Assembly (NCBI GenBank): GCA_965221075.1
Contig: OZ244865.1
Location: 2,108,001-2,172,000, forward strand
Reading direction: 5' to 3'
DNA: 64,000 nucleotides
Source of the DNA: UBA2970 sp965221075
GTDB taxonomy: Bacteria; Verrucomicrobiota; Verrucomicrobiia; Limisphaerales; AAA164-E04
Position numbers and translations under genes: made by a program. This document shows, piece by piece, positions 25,848 through 35,123 of the stretch. Under the pieces are notes generated by a model, which was not told the DNA's origin, did no database searches, and worked only from the letters and a program-made list of their open reading frames with translations. Position 1 is the stretch's first letter, and every line of letters begins with the position of its first letter.

Positions 25848-26395
25848 CCGCCCAGGCGGAACCCCGACTCGATCCACAGGCCGTTGAAATCGAGCTGGAT
25901 CAGGGGCGGACTATGTTCGGGCGGCATCCAGAACACCTCGTTGCGGGCCCTGAGCCCCCGGCTCAGCTCGTCCAGCGGCTCCCCGGGCAGGTCCAGGAAC
26001 CGGAGGCGTCCGGGGCGAACACCGGCCCGGCGCAGGTCCTCTTCCGGCTCTCCTCCGGCACAGCGGATCCACCAGACCTCGGCCCGGGAAGCCTTCTGGA
26101 GTATCTTCCGGATGCGCCGGGGGTCGCTCTCGCCGCACTCCCCCCAGAACCGGGGACGGCCTTCGTAGTCCAGCTGCAGCAGGTCGGGTACGAAGGGGAT
26201 GTTCTCCGCCTGCAGGTGGCCTCCCAGCTGCAGCCTCTCCCGGTGGAAGTAGAGGTAGCCCAGCAGCTTGAGAACGACATCTCTCTGGCTCTCCTCTGCC
26301 TTGCGCCCCACCACCAGGCGATCGGGGATCCCCAGGCGGGGCTCGCTGCATTCGATGCGGAAGCCGAACTTGTGGGGCAGCGCCGGGACGGACAC
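25841..26395 (-). CDS. YaeQ-like protein
   Basis: The 184-residue protein resembles YaeQ, a restriction-endonuclease-like fold of uncertain role. Points of match are the L-L-G-Y-L-Y-F-H-R-E-R-L-Q-L segment, E-N-I-P-F-V-P-D-L, the acidic G-E-C-G-E-S-D-P strand and R-R-I-R-K-I-L-Q-K-A. Its 3' end overlaps the convergent ntrC-type gene by 7 bp, and the stop is 15 bp before the acyltransferase start on the same strand side. Confidence 0.65.
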   Translation of the reverse strand: MSVPALPHKFGFRIECSEPRLGIPDRLVVGRKAEESQRDVVLKLLGYLYFHRERLQLGGHLQAENIPFVPDLLQLDYEGRPRFWGECGESDPRRIRKILQKASRAEVWWIRCAGGEPEEDLRRAGVRPGRLRFLDLPGEPLDELSRGLRARNEVFWMPPEHSPPLIQLDFNGLWIESGFRLGGY

Positions 26396-26410
26396 GGATC
26401 CGGAAAACGG

Positions 26411-27268
26411 CTAGAAGCGCCACCGCCGGTGCACCCAGAACCAGTTGGGCGGATCCCGCCGGACCGCCTCCGAGAAGGCGTCCTGCACCTCCTGCACGAT
26501 CTCGCGGATGCCGCGGGGCCCGCCAGGGCCGTCGAGCGCGACGCGCTCTCCCACCTCGATGCGCCAGCGGGCCCGGGAGGTGCGGAAGCAGATGGCGGTG
26601 ATCAGGGGAGCATCCAGCCGCTGGGCCAGCACGGCCGCGGCCCGGGAGGATCGGCACTCCCTCCCCAGGAACCGGGTCGTCTCTCCCCTGGCGTCGTGCT
26701 GGTCGGAGAGCAGCCCCAGGACCATCCTCCGGTCCTCCCTGAGGGTCCTCATCAGCTTTCCGAACTGGGAGCGCCGCTCGAAGAAGAGGACTCCCGGGCG
26801 GCTGCGGAGCCTGGTGAGGACCCGGTCGGCCGCAGGATTCCCGAGGGCCCGGTAGGTGGTGACCAGCAAGGCGTTCCCCAGATCTCCGCCCACCCGGGAG
26901 AACAGCTCGAAGTTCCCGAAGTGGCCCAGGGCCACCACCACCTTTCCATGCCTGTCCAGGAGCTTCCCGAGCCTGTCGAATCCATGTCGCTCCACCCGTG
27001 AGTCGAGGGCTTCCTGGCCCATGGTGGCCAGCTTGATCGCGCAGCTGTAGGTCTCGCCCAGCCGCCGGAAGTGCTCCCGGGCCAGGGCGGGACGGGGCCG
27101 GCCGAAGACATGGAGCAGGTTGCGGAGGGCCTGGGCCCGGTGGCGCCGGTCGATCAGGTAGGCCAGGCCGCCGGCGAAGCGCCCTACCACAGCCACCGCA
27201 TCCAGGGGAAGGCAACGGTGGATGAGGATCAGCAGCTCCAGGCCCAGGCGGACGCCTAGCGAAAGCAT
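26411..27268 (-). CDS. Lipid A lauroyl/myristoyl acyltransferase (LpxL/HtrB-like)
   Basis: The 285-residue protein has an N-terminal membrane anchor and the acyltransferase block G-H-F-G-N-F-E, equivalent to the H-x4-E catalytic motif. A D-Q-H-D-A-R-G segment and a C-terminal W-F-W-V-H-R-R-W tail are typical of HtrB-type enzymes that add secondary acyl chains to lipid A. Its start overlaps the end of lpxK by 13 bp, which supports lipid A work in sequence. Confidence 0.87.
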   Translation of the reverse strand: MLSLGVRLGLELLILIHRCLPLDAVAVVGRFAGGLAYLIDRRHRAQALRNLLHVFGRPRPALAREHFRRLGETYSCAIKLATMGQEALDSRVERHGFDRLGKLLDRHGKVVVALGHFGNFELFSRVGGDLGNALLVTTYRALGNPAADRVLTRLRSRPGVLFFERRSQFGKLMRTLREDRRMVLGLLSDQHDARGETTRFLGRECRSSRAAAVLAQRLDAPLITAICFRTSRARWRIEVGERVALDGPGGPRGIREIVQEVQDAFSEAVRRDPPNWFWVHRRWRF

Positions 27269-28437
27269 ATCCGGCCAACGCAGTCGTGGAAGTCCTTGGC
27301 GCCCTTCACGATCCGGATCTCCACCCGCATGAAGTAGATGGCCAGGTCCCTGCGGTCCAGGTGGGGAAAGCGGACCGCGTCCTTCTGGGTGGTGATGATC
27401 ATCGCGGCCCCGCGGCGGACGCTGCGGTTGATCACGTCCAGCACCTCCTGCTGCGTGAAGCGGTGGTGATCGGCGAAGCGTCGCTGGTAGACCAGCTGGT
27501 TGCCCAGATCGATCAGGCTGCGCTCGAAGCTCTCCGGCTGGGCGATCCCGCTGATGGTCGCCACCCGGCTTCCCCGGATCTCCTCCAGCTCCTTCCTGGC
27601 GCCGGTGAACACGTCCTCGAAGTAGAGGGGGCTGTGCACGCACTCCACGATCGACGCCTCCGAGTTGAACCGCCGAATCTCCGCGCGCAGCGGCGTGGTG
27701 TCGTCCGAGCTCTTGGTGATGAAGATCGTGCCCGCCCGCCTCAGGTGCGAGGGAGGCTCCCGCAGGATCCCCCTCGGCAGCAGGAATCCGTTGCCGAACG
27801 GCTTCTGGTAGTCGATCAGGACCACGTCGTGGCGACGCCCCTTGAGCTTCCAGTACTGGAACCCGTCGTCCAGGATCAGGGTGTCGCAGCCGTAGCGCTG
27901 GATGGCGAAGCGCCCGCTCTTGACCCGGTCCTTGTCCACCAGGACCACGATGTTCTTGAGGTTCGAGGCCAGCATGTAGGGCTCGTCCCCCGCCATCTCC
28001 GAGTCCAGCAGCAGCGAGTTCCCGTCGGAGACCACGCGCGGAAGGCTCGGCGATCCCCTCAGAAGGAGACGGTCGAGGGTCCTCTGCAGGAAGGACTCCG
28101 GCTTGGAGCGGTAGCCCCTGGAAAGGATGGCCACCCTGCGTCCTGCCTGCTGGAGCTCCCGGGCGAACCTCTCCACCACCGGGGTCTTGCCGGTGCCCCC
28201 CACGGTCAGGTTTCCGATGGCGATCACCTGGACACCCAGGGTGGAGTCGCGGAAGATGCGTATGCTGTAGAGGAAGTGCCTGACCTTGACGATTCCGCCA
28301 AAGAGGAGCGAGAGGCAGAAGAGCCCCGCCCTCACGGCCCCGGCCACCCGGCCCCGCCGATGCCCCTCGATGGTCTCGATCACCAGAGTCTCGATGGACT
28401 CGGTAAGGGAACGCATCGCCTCGCGCATCGCCGCCAT
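27256..28437 (-). CDS. lpxK: Tetraacyldisaccharide 4'-kinase
   Basis: LpxK phosphorylates the lipid A disaccharide at the 4' position. The 393-residue sequence has an amphipathic N-terminal anchor and the P-loop G-N-L-T-V-G-G-T-G-K-T-P, followed by I-L-S-R-G-Y, the D-E-P switch (G-D-E-P-Y-M-L-A) and I-L-D-D-G-F-Q. It is longer than E. coli LpxK by roughly 60 residues, mostly N-terminal. Coupling to the LpxL-like gene indicates a lipid A unit. Confidence 0.92.
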   Translation of the reverse strand: MAAMREAMRSLTESIETLVIETIEGHRRGRVAGAVRAGLFCLSLLFGGIVKVRHFLYSIRIFRDSTLGVQVIAIGNLTVGGTGKTPVVERFARELQQAGRRVAILSRGYRSKPESFLQRTLDRLLLRGSPSLPRVVSDGNSLLLDSEMAGDEPYMLASNLKNIVVLVDKDRVKSGRFAIQRYGCDTLILDDGFQYWKLKGRRHDVVLIDYQKPFGNGFLLPRGILREPPSHLRRAGTIFITKSSDDTTPLRAEIRRFNSEASIVECVHSPLYFEDVFTGARKELEEIRGSRVATISGIAQPESFERSLIDLGNQLVYQRRFADHHRFTQQEVLDVINRSVRRGAAMIITTQKDAVRFPHLDRRDLAIYFMRVEIRIVKGAKDFHDCVGRICFR

Positions 28438-28803
28438 ACTTCCCTACCCCCCGGCCGGTAGCAAGCATGGCAGCCGAATCTCCGGCCGGGCTCTCCGTTC
28501 GCTTGCGCCCGTTCCCGCTATCAGGGCCATCCATGTCTCCCGCTCCATGATCCTCGACGGGCAGGGGCCGACCCCTCCGCCCGGCTTCCTCCGCTAGCTT
28601 TTCCGCCTGCTACAGGCAGGGCGGGCGGATTGCCGGCTGCAGGATCGGGGAGGCCGCAGGCCGATGCGGGAAGCGCGGGTATCTCCCATTCCTGTCCGGA
28701 GCAGCAGCCTGCCCGCACGCCAGGAAACCATCTTTCCCGCTCCCCCTCATCCTCGCATACCCCGCTGCTCCCGCCTCCCTGGCATTTTTTCCGGAAAAAG
28801 TGT
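28438..28803. other. Intergenic region between divergent lpxK and prepilin genes
   Basis: No gene is seen. Near its right end there is a perfect 14-bp palindrome TTTTTCCGGAAAAA (28786-28799) in otherwise GC-rich DNA, directly before the AAATGAGA-type operator. The AT-rich palindrome plus operator probably form the control region of the prepilin gene. Confidence 0.5.
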
Positions 28804-28830
28804 TGCAAATGAGACACGGTCTCATTTGCA
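28804..28830. promoter_or_regulatory. AAATGAGA-N5-TCTCATTT operator, site 1
   Basis: A perfect inverted repeat has 12-nt arms (left arm TGCAAATGAGAC) with a 3-nt centre ACG. Its core is identical in form to the site upstream of the kelch gene. It lies 14 bp before the prepilin start codon. The AATGAGA-type arms resemble Fur-family boxes. Confidence 0.65.
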
Positions 28831-28841
28831 TCGCTCCGAGA

Positions 28842-28862
28842 AAATGAGACTCAATCTCAACT
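28842..28862. promoter_or_regulatory. Degenerate third copy of the AAATGAGA operator over a start codon
   Basis: AAATGAGA (28842-28849), five bases, then TCTCAACT (28855-28862): the left arm is perfect and the right arm matches five of eight. Its centre is 35 bp from that of site 1, and it covers the prepilin ATG. Two sites could allow cooperative repression. Confidence 0.45.
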
Positions 28863-29725
28863 CTACTCGATCCGCCCCGCTGGGTTTCACCCTGATCGAG
28901 CTGCTGGTGGTCATCGCCATCATCGCGGTCCTGGCGGGGCTGCTGCTGCCGGCCCTCTCCAAGGCCAAGGAGAAGGCCCGCTTCGTCAACGAGATCAACT
29001 CGGCCAAGCAGCAGATGCTGGCCCACTGGATGTACACCGACGACAACGACGGCCATGTGCTGCCGGGATACCGGTACGGCTATGCGGCCACCGATCGGAC
29101 CGGGCGCGACCTCCAGCATCCCATCAACGCCCGCTACCCCTGGCGCCTGGCCCCCTACCTGGACAAGAACTTCGAAGTGCTCTACGTCAACCGCAACCGG
29201 GCCCTCCTCCACTCCTTCGCCCGCGACGACGAAGCCCGATACGCCTACGCGGCCAGCCTCTTCCCCTCATTGGCCGCCAACGCGGTGTTCGTCGGAGGCG
29301 ACGACTCGGTCCTCTCGCCCAGCGAATTGAGCTTCGACCAGTTCGGACCGTTCTGCGTGGTGAAGGAGTCCCAGGCGAAACGGCCCTCCGAACTGATCGT
29401 CTTCGTGTCGGGCCGGCACATCTTCAACGAGAGGCCGGTCGATGGATTCTACCGGACCACCCCGCCCTACCTGGCCCAGAGGAATTGGCCCGAGGCGTGG
29501 GATCCCGACATTCCTCCGGCAGAATTCGGCTTCGTCCATCCCCGCTACAGCGGCCGGGCGGTAGCGGCACTCATGGACGGGCACGCCGAGGGATTCAGCT
29601 TCGAGGAGCTCCAGGACATGCGGCGCTGGGCCAACACCGCCGACCGTCACGACTGGACGCTCAGGGCTGACTGCCCCCCCCCACAGCGCTCCCCTCCCCC
29701 ATTCGGAACCCAAGCCCGACAGTAG
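28844..29725 (+). CDS. Prepilin-type N-terminal cleavage protein (type II pseudopilin-like)
   Basis: The 293-residue product starts with a short polar leader ending in glycine, then F-T-L-I-E-L-L-V-V-I-A-I-I-A-V-L, the class III signal cleaved and N-methylated by prepilin peptidase (cut expected at G14-F15, with E5 of the mature form). The rest is a periplasmic domain with a late D-G-H-A-E, as in the large paralogous prepilin families of Verrucomicrobia and Planctomycetes. Role is unknown. It is followed after 3 bp by the duplicated-domain protein, suggesting co-expression. Confidence 0.8.
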   Translation: MRLNLNSTRSAPLGFTLIELLVVIAIIAVLAGLLLPALSKAKEKARFVNEINSAKQQMLAHWMYTDDNDGHVLPGYRYGYAATDRTGRDLQHPINARYPWRLAPYLDKNFEVLYVNRNRALLHSFARDDEARYAYAASLFPSLAANAVFVGGDDSVLSPSELSFDQFGPFCVVKESQAKRPSELIVFVSGRHIFNERPVDGFYRTTPPYLAQRNWPEAWDPDIPPAEFGFVHPRYSGRAVAALMDGHAEGFSFEELQDMRRWANTADRHDWTLRADCPPPQRSPPPFGTQARQ

Positions 29726-29728
29726 AAC

Positions 29729-31819
29729 ATGACACCATCGGCCACGATCCACAGGACCTTTCTGGCTTCGCTCCTGCTTACGCTCCTTCCGCAGGTCTCG
29801 CAGGCATGGGAGGAACCGGACTGGATTGAGAGCGAATTCGCTCTTCACTCGGAATGGCTCGACTTCACCAGCGCTTTCGGGGATCCCGGAAACGCTCCCG
29901 ATGTCGAGGGAAGCGATGCGGGCGGAACCCTCAAGCAGCTCGTCCCGGGAGCGATCATCACCGGCACCAAGAACATCTACAATCCTGCCGGAGCCAGCTC
30001 GTTCCGGCTCGACCACACGGCCCAGTCCACCTACCAGGAGGTGTTCCTGCAGGTCCGGATCACCGGAGCCATCGATCCCGGCTCGGTAGCGCTGAGGAAC
30101 GGCGAACGCTCCTTCACCACCGAGATGGTGGAGTACGAACGCGTCGGAAGCGGCTTCGGGGACACACTGCTTCTCGGATGGCACTGGGATCTCTCCGGCG
30201 AGGACATCAGCGGGATGCAGATCCAGCTCGACACCGATGGCTCCCACAGCAGCCTGGCGAGCGCCCGCCTCGATGTGCTGCTCCAGGAGGAAGACGGCGG
30301 AATGCCCGGCTGGATAGGCAGCCCCCGATCCCGATTCTCGGAATGGCTCGACTTCACCAGCGCCTTCGGGGAGCCCGGCAACGCTCCCGACATCGAGGGA
30401 AGCAATGCGGGCGGAACCATCAAGCAGCTTGTTCCGGGCGCGATCATCTCCGGCACCAAGAACATCTACAATCCCGCTGGAGCCAGCTCGTTCCGGCTCG
30501 ACCACTCGGCCCAGTCCGCCTACCAGGAGGTGTTCCTGAAGGTCCGGATCACCGGATCCATCGATCCCGGGTCGGTCGTGCTCAGAAGCGGGGATCGTTC
30601 CTTCACCACCGGGATGGTGGAGTACGAACGCGTCGGGGGCGGCTTCGGAGACACACTGCTCCTCGGATGGCGCTGGGATCTCTCCGGCGAGGACATCAGC
30701 GGGATGCAGATCCAGTTCGACGCCGATGGCTCCCACAGCAGCCTGTCAAGCGCCCGCCTCGATGTGCTGCTCCAGGAAGAAGCCGGCGAGCTGATCGAAG
30801 CCTCCTTCGAGACGCCGAGCGGCGATCGGTGGGACTACCCCAGGAATGCAACTCCGGGAACGCGCGCCCGCGCCTCGGTCTTCGGATTCGTACAGGAAGG
30901 GGTGGGGGCCTTCAACTACGGCACTTTCATAGTGGTTTTCGACACCTCCGGCCAGATCCCGCCCGACCTGCCGCCCGAGAGCTACCATATCGAATCCCTT
31001 GATCTCCGCCTGATGACCTCCGACAACTTCGAGGCCTACTACGATCCCACCCCGGATTCTGCCTTCACCACCCTGCCCGAGGAGCACGAGCAGCATGTGC
31101 CCGACGAGGATCCCGGACGCCCCGTCCATGTCTATGGCGCCGGTTTCCGTGGAGGATACGACGCCGGTTCCTGGGTCGAAACGGCTCCTCATGCCGATCC
31201 CGATGGAGACGGGAGCCGCAATGTCTTTCCCGCCATGTACAACGCGGAGGATGGATCGTTCACCGACGCCTACCTGGCGGTCGACTTCTCGGACCTCCGG
31301 GAGCCCGCTCCCCTGGGCACCGGCCTGCTCCAGGACACCGATCCCGGGGATTCGATCCCCTACAACGCCTGGATGCATTTCCCGGTAGAAACCGAGGACA
31401 CCGACAACCACGCCTACCTGCAGCAGGGACTCTCCCAGGGGAAGCTCTGCTTCGTCTACACCAGCCTCAGCGAGAGCAATGGGGGCACAACGCGCACCTA
31501 TCCGGAATTCCATACGTCCAATTCGCTCCTGACGGCCGATCCCTCTCTCGAGATCAGCGTCCGCGTCCAAGAGGTTCCCGCACAGAACGGAGTGCGAATC
31601 GCCCGGATCGAGTCCACCAGCGAAGAAACTTTCCTGGAATTCTCGCCACCCGCCTCAGGCAAGGTCCGGATCCTCTGGACCGGCGACTTCGCCTCCTGGG
31701 AGGCCGTGGACCAGCCGGTCCTTGAAACGCTCTCCGAAAACCTGGTGCGGTGGAGCGATCCAGCACCCGATCCCCGCATGAGATTCTACCGGATAACCGC
31801 TGCCGGTTCCGGTGAATGA
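29729..31819 (+). CDS. Secreted protein with a recently duplicated domain
   Basis: The 696-residue product has a signal peptide (about 1-26, ending S-Q-A). Residues ~40-195 and ~203-355 are two near-identical copies of a domain beginning S-E-W-L-D-F-T-S-A-F-G and ending R-L-D-V-L-L-Q-E. A central part has calcium-loop-like D-P-D-G-D-G-S acidic stretches, and the C terminus resembles the beta-sandwich sorting-type tail ending in R-F-Y-R-I-T-A found in PVC exported proteins. No enzyme motif is recognised. The gene starts 3 bp after the prepilin gene. Confidence 0.75.
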   Translation: MTPSATIHRTFLASLLLTLLPQVSQAWEEPDWIESEFALHSEWLDFTSAFGDPGNAPDVEGSDAGGTLKQLVPGAIITGTKNIYNPAGASSFRLDHTAQSTYQEVFLQVRITGAIDPGSVALRNGERSFTTEMVEYERVGSGFGDTLLLGWHWDLSGEDISGMQIQLDTDGSHSSLASARLDVLLQEEDGGMPGWIGSPRSRFSEWLDFTSAFGEPGNAPDIEGSNAGGTIKQLVPGAIISGTKNIYNPAGASSFRLDHSAQSAYQEVFLKVRITGSIDPGSVVLRSGDRSFTTGMVEYERVGGGFGDTLLLGWRWDLSGEDISGMQIQFDADGSHSSLSSARLDVLLQEEAGELIEASFETPSGDRWDYPRNATPGTRARASVFGFVQEGVGAFNYGTFIVVFDTSGQIPPDLPPESYHIESLDLRLMTSDNFEAYYDPTPDSAFTTLPEEHEQHVPDEDPGRPVHVYGAGFRGGYDAGSWVETAPHADPDGDGSRNVFPAMYNAEDGSFTDAYLAVDFSDLREPAPLGTGLLQDTDPGDSIPYNAWMHFPVETEDTDNHAYLQQGLSQGKLCFVYTSLSESNGGTTRTYPEFHTSNSLLTADPSLEISVRVQEVPAQNGVRIARIESTSEETFLEFSPPASGKVRILWTGDFASWEAVDQPVLETLSENLVRWSDPAPDPRMRFYRITAAGSGE
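29849..30783 (+). repeat. Tandem in-gene duplication, 489-bp period
   Basis: The block starting at 29849 reappears in frame at 30338 (period 489 bp, 163 codons). Most codons are identical, with scattered synonymous and conservative changes such as D to E and V to I. The recent duplication doubles one domain of the exported protein. Confidence 0.9.
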
Positions 31820-31858
31820 CCTTGAACTCCCGAAGCAGGATCCCACTACGATCTGGAC

Positions 31859-33097
31859 ATGAGCCGATTCCATCCAAGGCAGGCCCGCACAGCGCTGCCC
31901 CTTCTCGTCCTCCTGCTGGCGCTGCCATCGGGATCCGGAAGCGCTCTGGACTGGCCCTCGTTCAGGGGGCGGGGCGACAGCCATAGCCAGGCTACGGACC
32001 TGCCTCTGGAGTGGACCAGCGAGTCGGTCCGCTGGAAGGCCCCCCTGCCAGGAAAAGGGCAGTCCAGCCCGGTCCTCTGGAAGGACCGCCTGTTCACCAC
32101 GAGCACGGAAGGATCCATGAAGGAGGAGCTTCATGTTCTCTGCCACGACCTGCAGTCGGGAAAGGAGCTGTGGCGGGTGAAACTGGCCAACTCCTATCCC
32201 GAAGAGCTAAGCAACTACATCAGCTGCGCCGCCCCCACTCCCGTCGCCGAGCAGGATCGGCTGTACGTGCTCTTCGAAGGCGGGGATCTGGCGGCACTGG
32301 ATCACGGAGGCACGATCCTTTGGCAGCGCGACCTGTCCGATAGCTACGGGCCATTCACGGGCAACCATGGCCAGGGCGCCTCGCCCGTTGCCAGCTCGGC
32401 GGGGGTGGTGGTGGTTAAGGATCACAAGGGAGACTCCTTCATCGCGACCCTGGATCGCCGTACCGGGAACACCCTCTGGAAGACGGCCCGCAACACCTCG
32501 TCCTCCTGGGCCTCGCCCATCGTGCGCACGGCTGCCGACGGCGCCGAGGAAATCGTCTGCAGCGCCAGCAGCACGGTGACTGCCTACGATGCAGCCACGG
32601 GCGAAGTCCGCTGGCATTTCGACTCCATCGAGGGAAACAACGTGCCCAGCGCAACTCTGAACGGGAAGTACCTCGCCCTGGGAAGCCGCGAGCGGGACAA
32701 CTCGATGGTTCTACGTATCGAGGAAGGAGAGCCCGTTGTCCACTGGATCGCCAAGGAGGCCACCTGCTCCTTCGGCTCCCCCCTGATCCACGAAAGCCGC
32801 GTCTACTATGTCAACCGTGCAGGCGTGCTCTTCTGCTACGACCTCGAATCGGGACAATTGCTATTCGATCACCGGCTGCCAGGATCGACCTGGGCCTCTC
32901 CCCTGGCCGCTGAAGGCCGGATCTGGTTCTTTGGCTCGGCGGGTGGGGTTCAGGTCCTGGAGCCGGCCGACGAGGCCAAGGTAATCTCCGAACCCTCCCT
33001 GGAAGTGCCTGCTGGAGACCGGATCTACGGCTACGCCGTCGCCAACGGCTGCTTCGTGTTCCGGACCGGCTCCGAGCTGGTCTGCGTTGCCAGGTAG
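31859..33097 (+). CDS. Exported PQQ-like beta-propeller protein
   Basis: The 412-residue product has a signal peptide (about 1-29) followed by D-W-P-S-F-R-G, the usual entry of PVC PQQ-repeat proteins. Propeller blades are visible from repeated L-D-x2-T-G-x2-L-W and Y-D-A-A-T-G-E-V-R-W segments. It resembles BamB-like or quinoprotein dehydrogenase-like propellers but has no clear PQQ ligand set, so it is likely a scaffold or binding protein. It follows the duplicated-domain gene on the same strand. Confidence 0.8.
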   Translation: MSRFHPRQARTALPLLVLLLALPSGSGSALDWPSFRGRGDSHSQATDLPLEWTSESVRWKAPLPGKGQSSPVLWKDRLFTTSTEGSMKEELHVLCHDLQSGKELWRVKLANSYPEELSNYISCAAPTPVAEQDRLYVLFEGGDLAALDHGGTILWQRDLSDSYGPFTGNHGQGASPVASSAGVVVVKDHKGDSFIATLDRRTGNTLWKTARNTSSSWASPIVRTAADGAEEIVCSASSTVTAYDAATGEVRWHFDSIEGNNVPSATLNGKYLALGSRERDNSMVLRIEEGEPVVHWIAKEATCSFGSPLIHESRVYYVNRAGVLFCYDLESGQLLFDHRLPGSTWASPLAAEGRIWFFGSAGGVQVLEPADEAKVISEPSLEVPAGDRIYGYAVANGCFVFRTGSELVCVAR

Positions 33098-34019
33098 CCC
33101 TGGTTCCAGGCAAGTCCAAGCAAGCATAGCCCGGCAGTCGGCCGCAGGGTCGCGGCCTGGCCGCCCTGCGCTCCATCTTCTCCCAAGATGGCGTCCCGTC
33201 TTTTCCCTTGAGTTCTCGCAGTCCGCACAAGGCTCCTGGCGAACGGAGCCAGTTCGGTCGCGCGGGCCAGGCCGGCCTCAAGCCGTAGGACGGAGAAAGC
33301 GCCCAAGTGTCCCCGTCACGCTCAAACAAAGGTACGGCTGGACCGGCCCGTCCGAGAATGGCGTGCTTACAAGGGCTGCCGAAAGCATGGTGCGTCAAGA
33401 GGGCTTGCAGGGGTCACCCTGAGCTTTCGGGGATATGATGGCATGCACCTGGACCGTGATCCTGCCCAGCCCGCTCCCCCTTAACGCCTGCAGCTTGGTC
33501 TTGCAGTGCGTCGGCCCAGGCAGCCTGGGAATTCTCCCCCATTGAGCCGAACGCTGGCAGGAGTCCTCTGGGTGCCCTCAACGCTCGCCTCGCTGGATTC
33601 TCGCCGAATTGCTTGCCGCTCGGATCACTTGCCTCCGACGCAGGGAGAATGGCTTGGCTCGACCGATCGCCGCAGAGCCGGACAGAGTTGTTAGAAGGAT
33701 CGATCCAGGGGCAGCATCCGGCTCGGGAAGGCAGAGAACAGATTCACGATCCGGCCCCAGGGCCTGTTGGCAGGAAGAGAGCTCTTGCTGGATCGGCCTC
33801 CACAGACAGAACGATGCCAGGAGAGCATCGCCCGTATCCCCTCTGCAGGCCAATCGGAACGGCACTCCGAGACTGCTTCAGGATCGGTCTTGGAGAGACC
33901 CGGGGGGCCCGAGACCAGCGAGCAGCCCATGATCCTCTGAGCTATCCTGGAAAGTCCGCCGCTAGAAGCCGGGATCCGGCGTTCGCCGATCCTATCCCAG
34001 GGCTGTCCTGGAACTTGCT
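33098..34019. other. About 920 bp without a recognisable gene
   Basis: The longest frame on the plus strand (33613-34128) runs into the 3' end of the convergent kelch gene and has no recognisable motif. No tRNA-like T-arm, RNase P, SRP or tmRNA signature was seen. It may hold decayed coding DNA between convergent genes. Confidence 0.5.
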
Positions 34020-35024
34020 TCAGGGCAGGGCCACGATCTCGACCGAAGCGTTCTTGCCGGTTTGTCGTGCGGTTCCGGAAATAGCCATGATCCGGTCTTC
34101 GGAGACAGGGACGATCCGGTGGAAGTAGCGGCGCTCGGCCAGGGAGCCCAGCTGCTCCCACTCCTCCCCGGCCGGGGTGAAGATCTTCATGGAGTAGGTG
34201 CTGACCACGAGGCGGCCACCCACCTGGCAGGCCGCCGACCCGAAGCCCTGCATCGGGCCCGAAGGCAGTCGGGGACCTTCCTTCCATTCTCCCGTGGCAG
34301 TATCGTAGATATCCACCTTCCGGGAGGTGTCCCCCTCTTGATCGATGCCTCCCATGAACCAGATCTTACCCTCGGAGGCCTCGGAGGAGATCGCCCTGCG
34401 CTTGAATGGCTGTGCAGACGACTGCCATCCCGCGCCCTTGTTCTCCAGATCGATCCACCACAGTTCCCCGTACCAGTCCCCACCCCGTCCACCGCTCAGG
34501 TTCCACCCCCCTCCCACGTAGAGGCGGGATCCTACAACCACCGCCTCGTGGCTGGAGCGGGGGGCAGGCAACGGCTCCAGGTCGATCCACTTCTGCTTGG
34601 CGGGATCGTATGCCTGGAAATCGGTCAGCGAGAAGAGGGCCACCCCCTCCCCTTCCGGTTTCGGACGAGGCTGCATTCCCCCGATGCGGTAGATCCTGCC
34701 ATCGTATGCCACCAGGCGGTTGCCCTGGGAGCGGGAAGCCCCAGGGAGCTCCTCCCAGCGGGTCCCCCCCTCCAGCTCGAGGCGCAGGAAGCTGTCCAGG
34801 GTGGTCTCCACCGACCACTTGTGCGTCTCGCCTGCATGCCCTCCATAGACATAGACGTAGCCGTCGAGCACTTCGGATCCGAAGCTGATCACCGCATGAG
34901 GCAGTGGCGGCAGCGCAGCAGCCCCCGAGGCCGCTTCGCCTTCCTTCTGCTCGCAGAGGACTGGAGAGGCCCAGGCTGCCAAGAGGATCACGGCGAGGGG
35001 AAGCAGGCAGAAACGGCGGTTCAT
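34020..35024 (-). CDS. Exported kelch-repeat protein
   Basis: The 334-residue product has a signal peptide (about 1-25, ending V-L-C) and a beta-propeller of kelch motifs, each with a G-G pair and a spaced Y/W (V-Y-V-Y-G-G-H, I-Y-R-I-G-G-M, L-Y-V-G-G-G-W, I-W-F-M-G-G-I). The propeller would bind a ligand or partner outside the cytoplasm; no enzymatic residues are identified. ATG 35024 has GGTGAT upstream; ATG 35036 would add four residues. An AAATGAGA-type operator lies about 80 bp upstream. Confidence 0.8.
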   Translation of the reverse strand: MNRRFCLLPLAVILLAAWASPVLCEQKEGEAASGAAALPPLPHAVISFGSEVLDGYVYVYGGHAGETHKWSVETTLDSFLRLELEGGTRWEELPGASRSQGNRLVAYDGRIYRIGGMQPRPKPEGEGVALFSLTDFQAYDPAKQKWIDLEPLPAPRSSHEAVVVGSRLYVGGGWNLSGGRGGDWYGELWWIDLENKGAGWQSSAQPFKRRAISSEASEGKIWFMGGIDQEGDTSRKVDIYDTATGEWKEGPRLPSGPMQGFGSAACQVGGRLVVSTYSMKIFTPAGEEWEQLGSLAERRYFHRIVPVSEDRIMAISGTARQTGKNASVEIVALP

Positions 35025-35102
35025 TCGGATCACCATTGGGCAGTTCGGGCGTTCAGCGTCTACGGATTCATCGGCCCCGGCTACCGGGGCGGAGCGCCAT
35101 CA

Positions 35103-35123
35103 AAATGAGAATGAATCTCATTT
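35103..35123. promoter_or_regulatory. AAATGAGA-N5-TCTCATTT operator, site 2
   Basis: AAATGAGA (35103-35110) and TCTCATTT (35116-35123) are perfect inverted arms around ATGAA. The same arms and spacing occur before the prepilin gene. It sits upstream of the divergent-facing kelch gene and about 400 bp before rpsU. The form TGAGAAT-G-AATCTCA is close to Fur-family boxes. Confidence 0.65.

Noticed and set aside
33613..34128. 171-codon plus-strand frame as a gene
   Set aside because: It has no family resemblance, no ribosome binding site and runs into the 3' end of the kelch gene.
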